A DNA stretch of 64,000 nucleotides, taken from Natrarchaeobius chitinivorans. GTDB lineage: Archaea > Halobacteriota > Halobacteria > Halobacteriales > Natrialbaceae. The notes beneath the pieces were generated by a model. It saw only the letters and a program-made list of their open reading frames with translations. It ran no database searches and was not told the DNA's origin. Location of the stretch: contig NZ_REGA01000012.1 of the NCBI RefSeq assembly GCF_003841505.1, forward strand, positions 1-64,000, read 5' to 3'. A program made the position numbers and the translations under genes. Below, piece by piece: positions 60,838-64,000 of this stretch (the first letter of the stretch is position 1; the number at the start of each line of letters is the position of its first letter).

Positions 60838-61539
60838 CTACCGCGTCGCCGTCAGCCAGATCTCTCGAGCGATCGGTCGGTTTATCGCCCACCATCCCGC
60901 TGCGCCGCCGACGCAACCGACGAACGCCAGCCAGCCGTCGGTCGTTCCCCCCGTCACGAGGAGCGCGCCGGTGCCGAGAACCGTCGCCAGTCCGAACGCC
61001 CGGATCGGCTCCTCCCCGACCAGATGCTCCGCGAGCAACAGGTAGCCGACGCCGAAGCCGACCGAGGCGAGCACGTCGACGAGGTAGTGGACGCCGAGAG
61101 CGAGCCGCGAGAACCCGACGAGTCCGATCACGCCGACTGCGACGAGGAGTCGAAGGCGAGTTGTCCCCCGGTCGCTCCAGCGGACGAGCGAGAGCCAGAG
61201 CACCGTCGCCGCCATGGTGTGCCCGCTCGGAAATCCGCCGCTCTCTCGAGGGACGGCCTGCAGCGACGACGGCGGTCTCGAGAAGCCAAACGCCGTCTTC
61301 AGGGCGAGCGTGAGCGCGAGTCCGCCGAGGACGATTCCGAGAAGCATTGCCGTTTCACTCGAGAGCGCGCGGTCGGAATCGCGGTGCATCGACCGGGTGA
61401 CTTCGACGGCGACGACGACGCCGAGGACGCCGACGGCAACCAGTTCGTCGCCGAGCAACGCGGTCGTCTCGAACACCGGGACGATCCACTCGGGGAGGAT
61501 CGATCGTATCAGCTCCGTGACGCCGACGTCTCGGTTCAT
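60838..61539 (-). CDS. PAP2-type membrane phosphatase
   Basis: 233 residues with about six to seven membrane helices. The three PAP2 motifs are complete: KTAFGFSRP (81-89), GGFPSGHTMA with His107, and SRLALGVHYLVDV with Arg145, His151 and Asp155. It would remove phosphate from lipid or isoprenoid phosphates at the outer membrane face. Convergent and nearly abutting the RuvC-like gene. Confidence 0.9.
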   Translation of the reverse strand: MNRDVGVTELIRSILPEWIVPVFETTALLGDELVAVGVLGVVVAVEVTRSMHRDSDRALSSETAMLLGIVLGGLALTLALKTAFGFSRPPSSLQAVPRESGGFPSGHTMAATVLWLSLVRWSDRGTTRLRLLVAVGVIGLVGFSRLALGVHYLVDVLASVGFGVGYLLLAEHLVGEEPIRAFGLATVLGTGALLVTGGTTDGWLAFVGCVGGAAGWWAINRPIAREIWLTATR

Positions 61540-61886
61540 ACTGGCAACGCGGGGCGACTCGAGGTCGTAATCGTCGGCTCGAGTCGAGTCGTCGGTTCGC
61601 TACACCGGCCCGGTAGTTAACTCTTGAGCGAATTCGTCACTGCCCGTTCCATCTCAAGCAGGGCCTCTATTTATGCTGTGGTCGTACTGGCGGCGACGAG
61701 CGGGTACGGTCGACTCGACGGCCGCCACGGAACCCACAAACCGGCGGGCGGCCGGCCACGCAATCCGCAAGCTGCCGGACGGTCGGCCACGGAATCCACA
61801 ATCCGGCGGGTGGCCGTGAAAAACCCGCGAACAGGGACAGCCGAGGTATACGCTCGTCCCGACAGACATCGAACCAACCGACATCC
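61540..61886. other. Intergenic region with 31-bp tandem repeat
   Basis: No gene is supported. It contains the three-unit 31-bp tandem repeat at 61724-61816. TTAACTCTTGAGC and TATTTATGC (61617-61680) are the only AT-rich stretches and could include a promoter. Confidence 0.45.
61724..61816. repeat. 31-bp tandem repeat, three units
   Basis: Units start at 61724, 61755 and 61786 with GCCACG followed by (G/C)AA(C/T)CC(A/G)CAA and end in a GCCGG(A/G)C-like run. Units one and three are the most alike. The spacing is exactly 31 bp. The region is not translated in any credible frame. Confidence 0.75.
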
Positions 61887-62714
61887 ATGGCCCCAGCAAT
61901 CGTCCACTTTCTCGTCGGTGCGTCGCTCGTCGTCCTGCTGGCGATGCCACTGGCGCTGCGGGACGGTCACCACGGTCGTCACCTGTGGCTCGTCGCGATC
62001 GGCGGTCTGTGGGGGCTCTTTCCCGACGTTCACTACGTGACGCCGGTTCTCGAAAGCGAACTGACCGCGCTGCACGACTCCCAGTGGGCCAACCTGTTCG
62101 CGTTTCACTACGCGCTCGACCAGCCTCCCATCGCGACGCGACCGCTCGAGGCCACCGCGGCGTCGATTTTGCTCTTTCTCGTGGCGATCGGCATATTCAC
62201 GGGCGCGAGTGTCGTGACCGGGCGGATACGCTCGAGCGCCGACCGACGAGCACCCGTTCCGACGGCGACGCGAATCGTCGCCACGGGCTACGCGATCGCC
62301 GTCGCCGGGATCGTGGCTGGTGTCGCCGCAGGCCTCGTGTTCATCTCGGTCGATGGGATCGAACCGATGTCGACGCTGGTCGGTGCCGAGAGCGCTCGCG
62401 TCGGCTGGCTGGTCCTGTTTGCGCTCTGTCTCGCTGGGAGCGCTGCGTTTGCCGCCCTCGTTTTCGCCGTCACCGCCGTCACCGGATCGCGTCCCCTCCC
62501 CTCGAGTCTCCTCTCGGGATTGCTGTTCGGAACCGTCGTCTGGGTCGGCGCGACGGTCGCGGTTCCGATCTGGATGCACGTCGTCCTGGGCGATGCCCGG
62601 CCGATTCCGTACGTTCACCGGACGGGGCTGGTGGCGCTCGGGACAGTCGTCGTCCTCCTCGCCATCGTTTACCCGCTCGGCTATCGGATGGCAGCCGGAT
62701 CGACAGTCGGATGA
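61887..62714 (+). CDS. Haloarchaeal membrane protein
   Basis: 275 residues with about seven membrane helices. It begins MAPAIVHFLVGASLVVLLAM and has conserved-looking polar spots (GLFPDVHYVTP, HDSQWANLFAFHYALDQP) that recall metal-dependent hydrolase or DUF457-like membrane families (HD/H motifs near membrane ends). I cannot assign a function. Monocistronic. Confidence 0.65.
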   Translation: MAPAIVHFLVGASLVVLLAMPLALRDGHHGRHLWLVAIGGLWGLFPDVHYVTPVLESELTALHDSQWANLFAFHYALDQPPIATRPLEATAASILLFLVAIGIFTGASVVTGRIRSSADRRAPVPTATRIVATGYAIAVAGIVAGVAAGLVFISVDGIEPMSTLVGAESARVGWLVLFALCLAGSAAFAALVFAVTAVTGSRPLPSSLLSGLLFGTVVWVGATVAVPIWMHVVLGDARPIPYVHRTGLVALGTVVVLLAIVYPLGYRMAAGSTVG

Positions 62715-62889
62715 GAATCGCGATAGAAGGTGGTTCGGGTTCTGACCGCGGAATCGCCACTGACCGACAGTCGACTGTCTTCTCCCGACGGACGTTCAGG
62801 CCAGCAGGTCTGTTCACTCCGGATGAAAAAAATATAACACATTGGTTGGGGACGTGTGACACGAATGGGTGCCTTGCAGTGAGAATCGT

Positions 62890-63954
62890 ATGAGCGACTC
62901 GAGTCTATCACCCGGTCGAACGCAAAGCCACGTGAACGCCCCTCGAGCCGTGATCCACAAGAAGATCCTCGACGCCGCAGAATCACGGCCGGAGGTGTCG
63001 ATGGAAGAACTCGCGGAGACGGTCAGCGGCGCAACCACCGAAATGGTCGAAAACGTCCTCGACGAGTACGGCGATCCGGCAGAGTCGGGGGACGACTCCA
63101 GTGGGGAGAACCCGGAGGTCAATTCCAGTAGCGAGAGCCCGGACGACGCCATGGAAGCAGACCAGCCAACCCTGGCAACCACCGACTCGACGGACGAACC
63201 GACGTCTGCGACAGACGACTCGACTGACGAACAGACACCAGCAACTGGCGATTCGACGGACGAACAGCCGTCCGGACCTCGGTCCAGGCCGACGCTCGAG
63301 CCGGACGACGTCACGGAAAAACAACTGGAAACGCTCAGGGAGATTCGCGAGTATCCGACCGCAACGCAAGCGAAACTCGCCGAAAACCTCGGCGTCACCA
63401 GTGCGACGATCAGTCAGCGGGTAAACGGAATCGACGGGTTCGACTGGTCGAACCGACAGCAACTCGTCGCAGAACTGTTCGACCTCGAGGGGAGTTTCGA
63501 TGGCGAAGACGCCCCCACCGAGGGCGGCGATTCGGACGCAGAACTCGCCGGCGAGGCAGTTCGCGATGGAGGCGAAGCCGATGAATCGGAGGCACGAATA
63601 CGGCGACAGAAAGCGTCACCGACCGATTCGGATCCACCAGCCCCCACCGATTCAGATGGTGCCCCGGGACGAGAAGGCGAACGCGGAGACGAAACTGCCG
63701 ATTTCAGCGAGATCGAAACCCAGATCGACGAGTCGCTGGCTGGACTGTCCGAACAGATCACACAGCTCAGCCACCGTCTCGAGACGCTGGAAGCGACCGT
63801 GACGGACAACACCTCGAGGGGAGCCGGTATTCCGTCCGACCCCGAACTGGTCCACAAGATGCTTCACGCGTGTCTCACGTCCGAGCAGATCACCGAGGAC
63901 GAAGAGTTGCGAATCGTCGAAGAGATGCTGGCGACCGACGTCGAACCGACGTAG
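62890..63954 (+). CDS. Acidic winged-helix DNA-binding protein
   Basis: 354 residues from ATG 62890. An N-terminal helical domain (~10-55; VIHKKILDAAESRPEVSMEEL), a Thr/Ser/Asp-rich linker with degenerate repeats of ATTDSTDEPTSATDDSTDEQ type (~85-120), a central winged helix (~135-190; LETLREIREYPTATQAKLAE, NLGVTSATISQRVNGI), a second acidic linker, then a coiled coil (ESLAGLSEQITQLSHRLETL) and a C-terminal helical tail. Haloarchaeal transcription factor-like protein of unknown target. Confidence 0.75.
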   Translation: MSDSSLSPGRTQSHVNAPRAVIHKKILDAAESRPEVSMEELAETVSGATTEMVENVLDEYGDPAESGDDSSGENPEVNSSSESPDDAMEADQPTLATTDSTDEPTSATDDSTDEQTPATGDSTDEQPSGPRSRPTLEPDDVTEKQLETLREIREYPTATQAKLAENLGVTSATISQRVNGIDGFDWSNRQQLVAELFDLEGSFDGEDAPTEGGDSDAELAGEAVRDGGEADESEARIRRQKASPTDSDPPAPTDSDGAPGREGERGDETADFSEIETQIDESLAGLSEQITQLSHRLETLEATVTDNTSRGAGIPSDPELVHKMLHACLTSEQITEDEELRIVEEMLATDVEPT

Positions 63955-64000
63955 CTTCGACTGGCCGTCTCGCGTCCCGATCCGGCGGCTCGAGCGAAAA

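Noticed and set aside
61724-61816. Possible CRISPR array
   Set aside because: Units are directly tandem with no spacers, only three copies, no cas genes in the window.

Overview
The window is a GC-rich haloarchaeal chromosome segment. Encoded proteins are strongly acidic, genes sit in tight operons with 4-8 nt overlaps, and several families are typical of or restricted to haloarchaea: RPA with RPAP and its phosphoesterase, Bat-type regulators, a HalOD1 domain, a DICT domain, RadB and many one- or two-CxxC zinc-ribbon microproteins. GTG starts and AT-rich boxes about 25-30 nt upstream of start codons fit leaderless archaeal transcription. A member of Natrialbaceae is a reasonable guess but is not proven here.

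Layout. 1-249: C-terminal end of an IS66-type transposase. 527-4557: livHMGF branched-chain amino-acid-type ABC transporter without a binding protein. 4689-8633: rpa-rpap-rpe single-strand DNA-binding operon. 8765-9848: HTH and DICT regulator pair. 10.1-18.4 kb: accessory zone with small membrane and zinc-ribbon proteins, a DUF5518-like gene broken by a small palindromic element, a hydrolase, HTH regulators and SnoaL-fold proteins. 18.8-25.6 kb: riboflavin reductase, MsrA, CobO, an ABC-2 exporter and CbiP. 25.8-29.1 kb: ribbon-helix-helix regulator, MTH865-family protein and a Bat-like regulator. 29.3-35.8 kb: HutH, a metalloprotease, a PhiH1-like repressor and trehalose synthesis (otsA-otsB). 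36.1-38.5 kb: zinc ribbon plus the SCO/thioredoxin/CcdA copper-thiol operon. 38.8-43.9 kb: UspA and two further Bat-type regulators. 44.2-45.5 kb: methylglyoxal synthase and a VOC protein. 45.7-52.7 kb: two convergent pairs of CPA2-type cation/proton antiporters. 53-64 kb: HAD phosphatase, nucleotidyltransferase with a short (possibly truncated) HEPN-like partner, histidine kinase, DUF2240, RNase H, RadB, RuvC-like protein, PAP2 and others.

The most unusual content is two families of small palindromic repeats. Family A is 80 bp (one 183-bp variant), has TAGTARCMACTG-type inverted ends and is flanked by TA duplications. Two copies 6.5 kb apart are identical over all 80 bp. One disrupts a DUF5518-like gene whose frame is restored exactly when the element and one TA are removed, one sits inside the TAG stop codon of a zinc-ribbon gene, and one (long form) ends another frame. 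Family B is 83-93 bp with TGATACGGTTTACTGT-type ends and a GC-rich hairpin core. It occurs about eleven times, and in eight clear cases (nine with radB) the TGA at one end is the stop codon of the adjacent gene. Family B copies also flank the Bat regulators.

The four antiporter genes form an inverted duplication. Each pair overlaps by 8 nt, and in each pair the first subunit carries a degenerate Rossmann glycine loop (GYDE) while the second keeps GYGRQG. This suggests a two-subunit antiporter with asymmetric nucleotide sensing. No tRNA, rRNA or CRISPR array was recognised.
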